From Xiheimicrobium sp033763395 (GTDB lineage Bacteria; Myxococcota; Myxococcia; Myxococcales; Myxococcaceae): DNA of 64,000 nucleotides. The translations under genes were made by a program, and so were the position numbers. The stretch is from contig JANRKQ010000242.1 in NCBI GenBank assembly GCA_033763395.1, forward strand, positions 15,239 to 79,238, in the 5' to 3' direction. This document shows, piece by piece, positions 17,793 through 26,086 of the stretch; within the stretch, counting starts at the first letter, position 1; the number at the start of each line of letters is the position of its first letter. The notes below the pieces were generated by a model. It did no database searches and was not told where the DNA came from. It saw nothing but the letters and a program-made list of their open reading frames with translations.

Positions 17793-18860
17793 ATGACCCG
17801 ACGGCACCTCCTCCTCAGTCTCCTGCTGGTCGCTTGTGGGCCCGAAGCGTTCGACCGGCGCGATGGTGACTTCGACGAGACCGCGCTCACGGACGTGACG
17901 GAGGCCACCGTGCCGGCCCCGATGCAGCCCGCGACCGGCCCGGCCAGCCCTGCCACCGTCGAGCTGGGCCGGCTCCTGTTCTTCGACCCCATTCTGTCGG
18001 GCGACCGCGACATCGCCTGCGCCACCTGCCACCACCCGAGCCTCGCCTGGGCCGACGCTCGTGCGTTGTCCATCGGCACCGGAGGCACCGGCCTGGGCCA
18101 GGCGCGCCGCGCCCGGGGCCACGTCACCACCCGCAACTCGATGACGGTCCTCAACACCGCGCTCAACGGCGTCACCGCGCGCGACACCGGGCCCGACCCG
18201 GCGAGCGCCCCGATGTTCTGGGACCACCGCGTCCGCTCGCTGGAGGCACAAGCCGCGCAGCCCATTCTCGCGGCCGACGAGATGCGCGGCACGCGCTTCA
18301 CCGAAGCGTCCATCTTCCCCGAGGTCGAGGCCCGGCTGCGGGCGACGCCCGAGTACGTCAGCCGGTTCTCCGGCGCGTTCGGCGCCGCGGGCATCTCACG
18401 TGACACCATCACCCGGGCGCTCGCCGCCTTCGAGCGGGGCCTGGTCGAGCGCAACTCCACCTTCGACAGGCGCGCGCTCTCGGCGCAGCAGCAACGCGGC
18501 CAGGTGGCCTTCGGCCAGCACGGCTGCCCGGCCTGCCACGGTGGCCCGATGTTCTCGGACTACCAGCTCCACCGGCTGGGGGTGTCGGGGCTCACCACCG
18601 GCGTCAGGGCGCCGTCCCTGCGGCTGGTGGCGAAGACAGCGCCGTACATGCACGACGGCTCACTCCCGACGCTGCGGGCCGTGTTGCAGTTCTACGGCCG
18701 CGTCGACCGGCAGCTCGACCCTGCGCTGCGCGGCGTGCGGGGCTTCTCGGCCCAGGAGACTGACGACGTCATCGCCTTCCTCGAGGCGCTGAGTGACGGG
18801 GCGTTCGACACCACCGTGCCCGAGCAGGTGCCCAGCGGCCTGCCCGTCGGAGGCCGGTAG
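17793..18860 (+). CDS. Di-heme cytochrome c peroxidase (MauG/CcpA family), lipoprotein
   Basis: 355 aa. MTRRHLLLSLLLVACGPE gives a lipobox (C15). Two heme c motifs are seen: CATCH (C76, C79, H80) in domain 1 and CPACH (C245, C248, H249) in domain 2. The linker RNSMTVLNTALN and the MHDGSLPTL loop near the C-terminus are family hallmarks. These periplasmic enzymes reduce peroxide with cytochrome electrons, or oxidise substrates in the MauG branch. It follows the DUF1592/DUF1552 pair after 219 bp, and co-function with those heme-motif proteins is plausible but not shown. Confidence 0.9.
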   Translation: MTRRHLLLSLLLVACGPEAFDRRDGDFDETALTDVTEATVPAPMQPATGPASPATVELGRLLFFDPILSGDRDIACATCHHPSLAWADARALSIGTGGTGLGQARRARGHVTTRNSMTVLNTALNGVTARDTGPDPASAPMFWDHRVRSLEAQAAQPILAADEMRGTRFTEASIFPEVEARLRATPEYVSRFSGAFGAAGISRDTITRALAAFERGLVERNSTFDRRALSAQQQRGQVAFGQHGCPACHGGPMFSDYQLHRLGVSGLTTGVRAPSLRLVAKTAPYMHDGSLPTLRAVLQFYGRVDRQLDPALRGVRGFSAQETDDVIAFLEALSDGAFDTTVPEQVPSGLPVGGR

Positions 18861-18905
18861 GCCCCCTTCATTGGCCGTGCGGGCGCCTGCTGCTACGAGG
18901 TGGCC

Positions 18906-19724
18906 ATGAAGATCCAGCGCCCAGCGAACGCCCCTCCCGTCGCGTCTTCCACGTCGGGCGCCGCACCCGCGGTGCCAGCGCCGACGACCTCGCCGACGGG
19001 TTGGGCGCCCACGTCAGCAGCCCCGAGAACGGGCGCTCCACCGATGGACCTCGACGCCGCCCCGGCGCGCCACACCTCGCCCACCCAGGTCGAGAGCCCC
19101 TTCACGCCCGAGGAGAAGGCCGAGCTGTCGAAGAAGATTCCCTGCCCCGCGCTCTCCGGCATGTTCAACGCGGGCATGCTCAAGACCGCGAAGGACGGCA
19201 CCGTTCAGGTTCCTGACCTCGAGCGCGCGCTCAGCCAGCTTGGCCCGGACACCGCGACCCGCACCATCCTCACGCGCGGCGCCGACGCGACCGACGACCT
19301 CAAGGGCTCCTTCAACCTCTTCACGCTCAACGGCTCGAACCTCGACCACACCGGCAGCAGCGGCATCAGGCAGAACGGCGTGCACCCCGAGCGGTTCGAC
19401 GTGTTGATGGGCTTCTCCCGAGATGGCGAGCGCCTCACCGCGAAGGACCTCGCTGACGCCGCCGAGCACTTCGCGAAAGAGGACCCGGGGCTGCGCGGGC
19501 GCGTCACCCAGCAAGCCGAGATGAGCATCGTGCTGCAGGTGTTCGGCCGTCGCGCCGACGATGGCACCCGGTACTTCACGCGTGACGACGCCAGACAGCT
19601 CTTCGTCGAGGGCCGCATCCCCACGAGCTGGGAGCCTCCCGCCGTACCCAACCGCGTGCGGCTCCACGAGGTGCTGGGCGGCACGGCGCTGGGGCTGTTC
19701 CGACAGCTGCTCAACGGGCGCTGA
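18906..19724 (+). CDS. Heme-thiolate peroxidase/peroxygenase-like protein (Peroxidase_2 family)
   Basis: 272 aa from ATG 18906 (GAGG 5 nt upstream; GTG 18900 would include the Shine-Dalgarno). Residues 1-65 are Pro/Ala/Ser-rich and disordered, with no Sec signal. Residues 66-245 match the chloroperoxidase/unspecific peroxygenase fold in order: KKIPCPALSGMFNAGML with the P-C-P heme-ligand loop (C80); SNLDHTGSSGI (147-149 DHT, in the place of fungal EHD); AEMSIVLQVFG with E205 at the acid-base position; and FVEGRIPTSWEPP, matching the EERLP..W block. These enzymes use H2O2 to oxidise or oxygenate organic substrates at a Cys-ligated heme. The Asp-His-Thr variant at the Mg site is unusual. This assignment is from motif order only. 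Confidence 0.72.
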   Translation: MKIQRPANAPPVASSTSGAAPAVPAPTTSPTGWAPTSAAPRTGAPPMDLDAAPARHTSPTQVESPFTPEEKAELSKKIPCPALSGMFNAGMLKTAKDGTVQVPDLERALSQLGPDTATRTILTRGADATDDLKGSFNLFTLNGSNLDHTGSSGIRQNGVHPERFDVLMGFSRDGERLTAKDLADAAEHFAKEDPGLRGRVTQQAEMSIVLQVFGRRADDGTRYFTRDDARQLFVEGRIPTSWEPPAVPNRVRLHEVLGGTALGLFRQLLNGR

Positions 19725-19787
19725 CCCCGAGCGAGCGCGCGCATGGGCACGGACCGGTTGTTCTTCCAGACGTCGGTCGAGAGCCTG

Positions 19788-21905
19788 TCACGGCGCGGGG
19801 CACCAATGCACGGTGGCCTGCACTGACTCCACCTGGGCCACGGACGAGAACGCGTTCGTCGTGGCCGACAGCAGCACCACCGCATCTGGCGCGCTCAGGG
19901 CCTCAGCGGTGAGTTGGTCGTCGAAGCCCCAGCGCTCCTGGGCGCTGCCGTACGTCACGACGCTGACGGGGAGGGACCATGTGGTGCTCGTGTTCGCACG
20001 CGACTGGCTCGTGACGGCGCCCAGCCGCAGCTGCACCAGCTCGTCTCGCACCGCGTTGAGCACCGAGGCGCTCTTGCGCACCTGCAGCTGAAGGCCGCCG
20101 ACGAAGGCCCCGGCTGGGAGCCCGAAGTTGAAGTCGGATGCCACCAGCCGTGTCGACAGCAGCGCAGAGGTGAAAGTGGCCGTCGCAGAGGCCGAGTCCT
20201 GCATCGCGGCGTTGCCCGGCATCACCCACGTCACGCGCGGCTCGACCGACGTCGCCATCGTCGGCACGGTGGGCGGCGTCACCTGCTGCGTCACCGAATG
20301 CACCACCGACACCAGCACCTCGTCGATGGCAGGCCGACCCGGCACCCCGCCCGAGAGCGTGTCGACGTTCAGCTCGACGCCGAAGTCGCTCGCGGTGACG
20401 TCGGCCGCACTCACCTGACCCATCCACCGGTTGTTGGCGCTGCCGAACGTCGACGTCGTCATCGTCGAGAACCAGCCGAGGTTCGACGAGGTGGGCCACG
20501 TCGCCAGGGTGCTGGAGCCGCGCACGAGCGCCACCCGCCGGTCGATGACCGACGACCCCGCCACGTTCCGCCGCCGCATTCGGACGAGGACGCTCGGCGA
20601 CGTGACGCCAGGCGGCAGCGTGAGGCCCCAGTTGGTGGCCCGGAACGTCTCCGAGGCGAGGCCCGTCATCGTCAGCAACGACTCGGTCACCATGCCGTCG
20701 GCGGTGCGCGCATTGGCCGGCGTCGTCCACGGCACCTGGCCCGCTGCAGTCGACACGCTGGTGAAGACCGCGCCCGCCGGGTTGCCGTCGACGATGGTCC
20801 CGCTCGCGTAGTCGATGATGATGCGCGCGACGTCGATGATGGCGTCGGCCGGCACCACGGCCTGATTGCGCACCACGAGGTCGAACCGGAAGTCCGGCGA
20901 GTTCACCGACGACTCGAGGAGCCCCAGCGGGTTGGTCGACGCCGACCCCGCGGTCACCGTCTGCAACGCCGTGGTCCACGTCGTGCCCGGGAGCGGGAGC
21001 GCCTGGCTGCTCCGCGTGGGGTTCGAGAAGCGCAGGCTCTCGAAGGTGATGGCTCCGGGCACCGAGGCGCGGTGGCGAACCTCGACGCGGACACCGGTGA
21101 CGACCGCGCCAGGTGGCAGGTTGAGGCCGAAGCCCGAGAGACGAAGCACTTGCGACGAGCGGCCAGGGAGCAACGTCACCGTCGCGCCCATGCCGTCTTC
21201 GGTGAGGGCCAGGTTCGGGTTCGTCCACGGCACGCTGGCTTCTTCGAGCACCTGGCCGGGGCTGCGAGTGGTGCTGGTGAGCGTGCATTCGGTCGCGGTG
21301 GGCGCTTGCACCGCAGACGTCACCTGCGACGCTGCGCTCACAGGCTGGGTGCCGTCCGTCGCCGTAACGAGGAGCCGGAGCCGTGCGCCGAAATCGGCCG
21401 CGGTGATGCGGTAGCTCCCCTGCGTCGCGCCCGCGATGGCCGAACAGGTCGGCCCGGCGCCCGCGCAACGCTCCCACTGGTAGCTGAAGGTGAGGCCCGT
21501 GCTGGGCTGCCAGGTGCCGTTGGCCGGCACGCCCGACCCCGGGTTCACCACCGTCACCGTGCCGAACACCCGCAAGGTCCCGAAGAACGACGGCGGCGTG
21601 ACGTTGCGCAGCCCGGCCGCGCCGCCACCCATGCCACCCGCCCCAGCGCCCCCGGCAGCGCCGCCAGCCACGCCCCCCGCGTCGCCGCCGCCCCCGCTGC
21701 CGCCCGCGTCTCCACCGGCCGAGCCGCCAGCGACGACTCCTGCCCCTCCGCCGGCCGACCCACCCGAGACGCCGCCAGCGTCTCCACCAGCCGTGGCGCC
21801 CGCAGCGCCACCAGCCGCAGCCCCTCCATCAGCCGGCGAGACCGGCCCCGCACCACACGCACTCAGCACGACCAACGCGATGACTGCTCGACGGCGAAGC
21901 TCCAT
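19788..21905 (-). CDS. Large lipoprotein: Gly/Ala linker, Ig-like domain and three repeated beta-sandwich domains
   Basis: 705 aa from ATG 21905. MELRRRAVIALVVLSACGAG is a lipoprotein signal (C17). Residues 20-100 are a Gly/Ala-rich tract of GG-A-GG units. Next is an Ig-like segment (FSYQWERCAGAGPTC...YRITAADFGARLRLLVTATDG). Three similar units of about 155 residues follow, each with the pattern W-x-x-P-x-N-A...DG...LP-x-G-x-x-x-G-V-x-V, a central 'TWPT...WFST/TYGS...RW' segment and an 'ADxxASDFG' segment. Such repeats occur in surface and phage-like adhesive proteins. A cell-surface binding role is inferred; no enzyme motif. Confidence 0.78.
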   Translation of the reverse strand: MELRRRAVIALVVLSACGAGPVSPADGGAAAGGAAGATAGGDAGGVSGGSAGGGAGVVAGGSAGGDAGGSGGGGDAGGVAGGAAGGAGAGGMGGGAAGLRNVTPPSFFGTLRVFGTVTVVNPGSGVPANGTWQPSTGLTFSYQWERCAGAGPTCSAIAGATQGSYRITAADFGARLRLLVTATDGTQPVSAASQVTSAVQAPTATECTLTSTTRSPGQVLEEASVPWTNPNLALTEDGMGATVTLLPGRSSQVLRLSGFGLNLPPGAVVTGVRVEVRHRASVPGAITFESLRFSNPTRSSQALPLPGTTWTTALQTVTAGSASTNPLGLLESSVNSPDFRFDLVVRNQAVVPADAIIDVARIIIDYASGTIVDGNPAGAVFTSVSTAAGQVPWTTPANARTADGMVTESLLTMTGLASETFRATNWGLTLPPGVTSPSVLVRMRRRNVAGSSVIDRRVALVRGSSTLATWPTSSNLGWFSTMTTSTFGSANNRWMGQVSAADVTASDFGVELNVDTLSGGVPGRPAIDEVLVSVVHSVTQQVTPPTVPTMATSVEPRVTWVMPGNAAMQDSASATATFTSALLSTRLVASDFNFGLPAGAFVGGLQLQVRKSASVLNAVRDELVQLRLGAVTSQSRANTSTTWSLPVSVVTYGSAQERWGFDDQLTAEALSAPDAVVLLSATTNAFSSVAQVESVQATVHWCPAP

Positions 21906-22063
21906 GGGGCGTGCACGTGCCAAGGCAGGCGGGGCTTACGCAAGCTCGATTCGTTCGCACGCGTCGACGTCGCGGCTGCTGGGGCATGTCGTGACACGGG
22001 CGTTTCCTCCAGCCGCGCGAGACGGCGCTGGAACGAGCCGGGGCGCCGCGCGACGCTTCGGCC

Positions 22064-22303
22064 ATGGCCTCGTCTCCACCATTTCCCCGCAGGCCGCGCC
22101 CAGTCTCGGCGGCGTTCGTCGGCCTGCTGGTGATGTACGTGGGTGTGTATGGGTGGGCGCGCATCACCCACCACCTCGTGTTCAACGGCCATTCCGTCAC
22201 CGGGCCTCACGCCTCGAGTGGCCCGGCCGGCTTCACCACCTGGGAGCTCGTCTTCCTGCCTCTCGTGCTGGCCGAGGGCGTGGCGCGCTCGTCACTGCGC
22301 TGA
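22064..22303 (+). CDS. Small membrane protein, unknown
   Basis: 79 aa. After a basic, proline-rich start (PPFPRRPRPV) there is a TM segment (AAFVGLLVMYVGVYGWARI), a polar stretch (THHLVFNGHSVTG) and a second hydrophobic segment (WELVFLPLVLAEGVA). No good Shine-Dalgarno precedes ATG 22064. Codon choice and the two-helix pattern suggest a real gene. Divergent from the 19788 lipoprotein gene. Confidence 0.55.
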   Translation: MASSPPFPRRPRPVSAAFVGLLVMYVGVYGWARITHHLVFNGHSVTGPHASSGPAGFTTWELVFLPLVLAEGVARSSLR

Positions 22304-22409
22304 GGGGCCCAGCGCCGCTCCTGACGGCGAACGCCGGGCGTTGTTGGGAGCGCGAGGCGCTTCAAGGGCTCCGGTGGCCTCGTTCCCCTTCACCACAGGA
22401 ATCGGCCGC

Positions 22410-23171
22410 TCAGACCACCGGCCGCCCAAGAAGCGCCTGCGCCAGCGTACCGACGCACAGCGCGAACGCGAGGGCCGAGGTGCCCACCACCGACGCCCAC
22501 TGGCCTGACGTCGGCAGCACCGCGGCGGCGAGCCACGCCACCAGCGGCACCACCTGCAGCGCGTGCAGCGACACGAAGTGCGAGACGCGGAGGTCGCCGA
22601 GGGTGCGGCTCCAGTTCACCAACCAGAAGCCCGCGGACCCATCGGGGCCGCCGACCGAGTGCGCCAGGCCGCCGCCCATGCGGAAGCCCGACACCGCCGC
22701 CAGCAGGGTGAGCCACAGCCCCGCGCGCCACGCGAACTGCAGCACCTCGTCGACCCCCTCGAGCGGCCGCCGCGTCGCCAGCACCGCGATGGCCACCAGC
22801 CCCACCGTCGCCAGCACGATGGCCGCCTGCATCGCGTGCCACAGCCCCGCGTCGAAGGGCGTGCGCAGGTTGAAGTGCGAGGTGGTGCCGCGCCACGCCT
22901 GGCCGAGGATGATGGCCATCTCGACCACCATGGTGCCGAGCAGGAGCCACGCGAGCGCTTCCCGGACGAAGGGCGTCGTCTCAACCCGGGGCAGCACCCA
23001 CGCGAGCGAGCCCAGCAGCAACGCAATCGACACCGCGAACTTGAAGGGCTTGAGCGCCGGGTGCACGCCGAGAATCGGCTCGGCCTGCCGGGTGAGCGCC
23101 ACCAGACACGCCGCCGAGAGGGCTCCGTGCGCGAGCGCGCCGACGAGGAGCGCGCGGTGCAGGCCCGTCAC
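22410..23171 (-). CDS. Multi-pass membrane protein, second gene of TetR-controlled operon
   Basis: 253 aa from GTG 23171, which overlaps the SDR stop as GTGA, so it is translationally coupled; the longer frame to 23276 lies inside the SDR gene. About seven hydrophobic helices are seen (ALLVGALAHGALSAACLVAL, FAVSIALLLGSLAWVLP, AWLLLGTMVVEMAIILGQAW, IVLATVGLVAIAVLA and others). Conserved-looking polar patches sit between them: LGVHPALKPFKF, TSHFNLRTPFD, VSGFRMGGGLAHSVGG and RVSHFVSLHALQ. The His/Asn-rich loops hint at a redox or ligand-binding site, but no family name was recognised. Its role is tied to the SDR gene by coupling. Confidence 0.75.
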   Translation of the reverse strand: MTGLHRALLVGALAHGALSAACLVALTRQAEPILGVHPALKPFKFAVSIALLLGSLAWVLPRVETTPFVREALAWLLLGTMVVEMAIILGQAWRGTTSHFNLRTPFDAGLWHAMQAAIVLATVGLVAIAVLATRRPLEGVDEVLQFAWRAGLWLTLLAAVSGFRMGGGLAHSVGGPDGSAGFWLVNWSRTLGDLRVSHFVSLHALQVVPLVAWLAAAVLPTSGQWASVVGTSALAFALCVGTLAQALLGRPVV

Positions 23172-23974
23172 GACTTCGCCGCCGTCGCCGCGGGGAGCTG
23201 GTGCTTCGTCATGCCCGCCATCACCTGCGACATCGCGCGCACCCGGCCCCAGCGCGGGAGGAACATGAGCGACCACTCGAGCAGCTTCGACAACAGCCCC
23301 GGGCGCACCGTGCCACCGCGCGGGAGCGCCTTGAGGCTCGACCGCGCCACCGTGGCTGGCGTCGCCGACATCGACATCGACATGTTGGCCCGCGCCGCGA
23401 AGCCCGAGGCGATGGGGCCGGGCGCCACCGAGAGCACGTCGACGCCCGTCGGGGCCAGCTCGAGCGCGAGCCCCTCGGCGAAGGACTGCACCCAGGCCTT
23501 CGTCGCCGCGTAGTGCGCCGCGCGCTTGACCCCCTGGAAGGCCACCAGCGAGCTGAGCAGCACCAGCCCGCCCCGGCCGCGGCGGACGAGCCGTCGCCCC
23601 ACCGTGTGCGTCAGCGACACCACCGCCCGGCAGTTGACGTCGAGCATCGAGAGCTCGGCGGTGAGCTCGTTGTGAAGGAAGTCTCCCGAGGTGCCGAAGC
23701 CCGCCGAGGCGACGAAGAGCCCCACGTCGAGCGGCGCGATGGCGGCCTCGACCGCCTGGACTCCGGCCTCGGTCGACAGGTCGGCGTCCACGACGAGCAC
23801 CTCAGCGGGCGAGAGCTCGCGGGCGAGGTCCTCCAACGCCTTGCGGCGGCGCGCCACCAGCACCAGCTTCAGCCCATCGGCGGCCAGCTCGCGCGCGAAG
23901 GCCTGCCCGATGCCGTCCGAGGCGCCGGTCACCAGCGCCCAGGGTCCGTACCGCGTCACGTCGACTCGTCTCAT
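23168..23974 (-). CDS. Short-chain dehydrogenase/reductase (SDR)
   Basis: 268 aa from ATG 23974 (AGGAG 8 nt upstream); a GTG at 23977 is less well placed. Classical SDR features: TGASDGIGQAF (cofactor-binding TGxxxGIG), VVDADLS (the adenine-ring Asp region), VASAGFG in place of NNAG, VLLSSLVAFQG with the catalytic Ser, and YAATK (Tyr and Lys). ARRR after the second strand favours NADP(H). Sequence style is that of the DltE/KR-like SDRs (COG0300). The substrate is unknown. It is transcribed with the coupled membrane gene and carries a TetR-type operator copy 18-32 bp upstream of its start. Confidence 0.9.
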   Translation of the reverse strand: MRRVDVTRYGPWALVTGASDGIGQAFARELAADGLKLVLVARRRKALEDLARELSPAEVLVVDADLSTEAGVQAVEAAIAPLDVGLFVASAGFGTSGDFLHNELTAELSMLDVNCRAVVSLTHTVGRRLVRRGRGGLVLLSSLVAFQGVKRAAHYAATKAWVQSFAEGLALELAPTGVDVLSVAPGPIASGFAARANMSMSMSATPATVARSSLKALPRGGTVRPGLLSKLLEWSLMFLPRWGRVRAMSQVMAGMTKHQLPAATAAKS

Positions 23975-23991
23975 CACCGATGCTCCTTTTG

Positions 23992-24006
23992 GATGTTGTT
24001 CATCAT
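23992..24006. promoter_or_regulatory. Putative TetR operator, site B (SDR promoter)
   Basis: GATGTTGTTCATCAT matches 12 of 15 positions of site A (24599-24613), and the outer ATG/CAT halves are conserved. It lies just upstream of the SDR Shine-Dalgarno, in the 76-bp gap between SDR and tetR-like genes. Confidence 0.5.
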
Positions 24007-24050
24007 CTCAAAGGCCGTACGTCATGGGCGACAACTCGTTTCGGGGTGCC

Positions 24051-24596
24051 TCAGGTGCGCCGGGCGACCGAGAGGAGGCGCCGCGCCAGCGCCTCGTCAT
24101 CGACGAGCCGGGCCAGCACGACGGCGCCCACCATGCGGGCCGTGACCTCGAGGGCCTCGTCCGTCGGTCGCGCGCGCTCCCGGCCGGGGGAGAGCTTCTG
24201 CTGCACGAGGTCGATGAGGCCGCGCGCCGCCCACGCGAAGGCGCGCCGCACCGGAGCGGCCTGCCGCGGCCCCTCTGCGCCCAGCGCCGCCACCACACAC
24301 CCGCCCTCTGGCGACGAGACGTGCTGAGCCGAGAGGTACGTCGAGAGGGCCTCGTCGAGGCTCGACGCGCGCTCGAACACGCCCGCGCCCGTCTCGCTGC
24401 CGGCGAAGCGCACGGCCTCGGCCACCAGCTCGTCCCGGTTCTCGAAGTGGGCGTAGAAGCCCCCGTGGGTGAGCCCGGCCCGCTTCATCAACGCGGGAAT
24501 GCTCACGCCGTCGATGCCGGCCTTCCGCAGCGCGCGGCTGGCCTCTTCGATGATGCGGCTGCGAACGGCGTCCTTGTGCTCTTCGGGGTAGCGCAT
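24051..24596 (-). CDS. TetR/AcrR family transcriptional regulator
   Basis: 181 aa from ATG 24596; upstream extension of the frame to 24815 is rejected because MRYPEEHKDAVRSRIIEEASR is the usual start. The N-terminal HTH is standard (SRALRKAGIDGVSIPALMKRAGLTHGGFYAHFENRDELVAEAV). The C-terminal domain (EGGCVVAALGAEG...FAWAARGLIDLVQQ) resembles the COG1309 group often found near SDR genes and acting as their repressors. It lies 76 bp upstream of the SDR gene on the same strand. Palindromic sites in front of both genes suggest autoregulation and control of the SDR operon. Confidence 0.9.
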   Translation of the reverse strand: MRYPEEHKDAVRSRIIEEASRALRKAGIDGVSIPALMKRAGLTHGGFYAHFENRDELVAEAVRFAGSETGAGVFERASSLDEALSTYLSAQHVSSPEGGCVVAALGAEGPRQAAPVRRAFAWAARGLIDLVQQKLSPGRERARPTDEALEVTARMVGAVVLARLVDDEALARRLLSVARRT

Positions 24597-24598
24597 GA

Positions 24599-24613
24599 GA
24601 TGATGCCCATCAT
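24599..24613. promoter_or_regulatory. Putative TetR operator, site A (autoregulation)
   Basis: GATGATGCCCATCAT contains the palindrome ATGATG-CC-CATCAT. It begins 3 bp upstream of the TetR ATG (24596) and is shared in near-identical form with site B before the SDR gene. The rest of 24614-24794 shows no gene I can support. Confidence 0.5.
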
Positions 24614-24794
24614 AGCGACCACTCGACGCGGTTGCACGTCGAACGAGAAGGTGAGCGTCCCCTCGGGGGAAATCACCGGCTGCCCATACGAGTTCCCCCA
24701 GGCGCGCGCGACGCCTCCGTCGTCGACGGGCTGCTGCCACCACGGTGGCCACAGCAGGTTCGTACGGTGGGCGCTCACTCAACCGGAGACCCCC

Positions 24795-25931
24795 ATGTTC
24801 GACCCTTCGTTTCACATCAACTGGCTCGCCGTCGCGGTCGCCTGTGTCGCGCTCCAGGCCCTCGGCGCGTTCTGGTTCATGGTGCTGATGCCGAAGCCCT
24901 ACGCTCTCGCGCTCGGGCGCTCCGACCTCGCGGGACAGAAGCCCAAACCCCTCTTCATCGTCGGCCCGTTTGTCTGCAGCCTGGTGCTGACCCTCACCAA
25001 CGCGGTGCTGATGTGTACGTTCTCGGTGGCCTCGGTCCCGGCGGCGCTCCTGTACGGCACGCTGACCGGAGCCGGGTACCTCGCCTCGACGACCGTGAAC
25101 GTCGCCATCAACCCCAACATGCCAAGGCCCCTGCTCTACGGGGCCATCAACGGCCCGTTCTTCATTCTCGGCAACGTCATCTGCTGCGCGATCCTCGCGT
25201 GGATGAATCAGGCACGAGCCGTGCGACGCGCCGAGCGGCTGTTCGAGATCATTCAGGTGTTGCGATGCGCGCAGGGGCCGATGACGGCCCAGGCCATCGC
25301 CGAAACCCTCGAGCTGTCGCGCCGAACGCTCTACCGCGACATCGCTGCCCTCATCGCCCGGCGGGTGCCGATTCGCGGAGAGGCGGGCGTAGGCTACGTG
25401 CTCGAGCGCGGCTTCGAGATGCCGCCGTTGATGCTGACGCCTGCCGAGGTTGAGGCCGTGGTCCTCGGCTCACAGTGGGTCGTCGCCAACGCCGATACGC
25501 AGCTGTCGGCCGCGGCCGTCGACGTGCTGGCGAAGGTTGCTGCCATCGTGCCGCGACGGCTGCGCGAGCTCATCGATGACCCCGTCGTCGGCACGCCGCC
25601 AGGTCGGCAAGCGAAGGAATCCGACGGCGTCGACGTCGCGCAGCTCCGGGACTGGGCGCGTCGCGAGCAGAAGCTGCGCATTCGGTACGCAGACGAGGCC
25701 CGCGCCGTGAGCGAACGAATCGTCTGGCCCGTGCTCGTCGGCTACGTCTCGTCGACGCGGGTGTTGGTGACCTGGTGTGAGCTGCGCCGCGACTTCCGGC
25801 TGTTCCGCACCGACCGGTTGCAGGCCGTTCGCCTGCTCGACGAGCGCTACCCGGAGTCGCGAGCCTCGCTGCGCCGGCGCTGGTTGGCCGCGAACGAACA
25901 GGAGCGCGCCCAGCCTTCACGCCGTCGCTGA
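24795..25931 (+). CDS. DUF1761 membrane domain fused to YafY-type HTH/WYL regulator
   Basis: 378 aa from ATG 24795 (GGAG 6 nt upstream). Residues 1-140 form a complete DUF1761 unit with four hydrophobic helices (NWLAVAVACVALQALGAFWF ... YGAINGPFFILGNVICCAILAW). At residue 143 a full YafY-family regulator begins with no stop between: winged HTH (RRAERLFEIIQVLRCAQGPM..LELSRRTLYRDIAALIARRVPI), the family block EAGVGYVLERGFEMPPLML, and a WYL-type ligand domain (KLRIRYADE..SERIVWPVLVGY). An in-frame GTG at 25221 is exactly where a free-standing regulator would start, with only a weak Shine-Dalgarno. It may be a true membrane-tethered regulator, or two genes joined by loss of a stop. Confidence 0.8.
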   Translation: MFDPSFHINWLAVAVACVALQALGAFWFMVLMPKPYALALGRSDLAGQKPKPLFIVGPFVCSLVLTLTNAVLMCTFSVASVPAALLYGTLTGAGYLASTTVNVAINPNMPRPLLYGAINGPFFILGNVICCAILAWMNQARAVRRAERLFEIIQVLRCAQGPMTAQAIAETLELSRRTLYRDIAALIARRVPIRGEAGVGYVLERGFEMPPLMLTPAEVEAVVLGSQWVVANADTQLSAAAVDVLAKVAAIVPRRLRELIDDPVVGTPPGRQAKESDGVDVAQLRDWARREQKLRIRYADEARAVSERIVWPVLVGYVSSTRVLVTWCELRRDFRLFRTDRLQAVRLLDERYPESRASLRRRWLAANEQERAQPSRRR

Positions 25932-26086
25932 CGTTCACGAGCTTCGGTCGGCCCCACGCGGTCGGGGCTCACCTTGCGTACGCGAAGCGCGGCCGCTTCA
26001 GACACGGCGCCTCGCCAGGGTCTTCCAGCGCTCGCGCGCCGTCACGGCAACGCGGAAGAAGAGACCATTCCCGACGGCGCGCTGAC

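Noticed and set aside
21600..21850. Repetitive GC-rich tract that looks like short tandem repeats; similar tract at 29860-30030
   Set aside because: Both encode Gly/Ala linkers of lipoproteins; units vary and there are no spacers, so not CRISPR.
24503..24778. Minus-strand frame upstream of the TetR gene with protein-like sequence (PVISPEGTLTFSFDVQPRR)
   Set aside because: It overlaps the TetR start, has no recognised domain, and could at most be a gene remnant.
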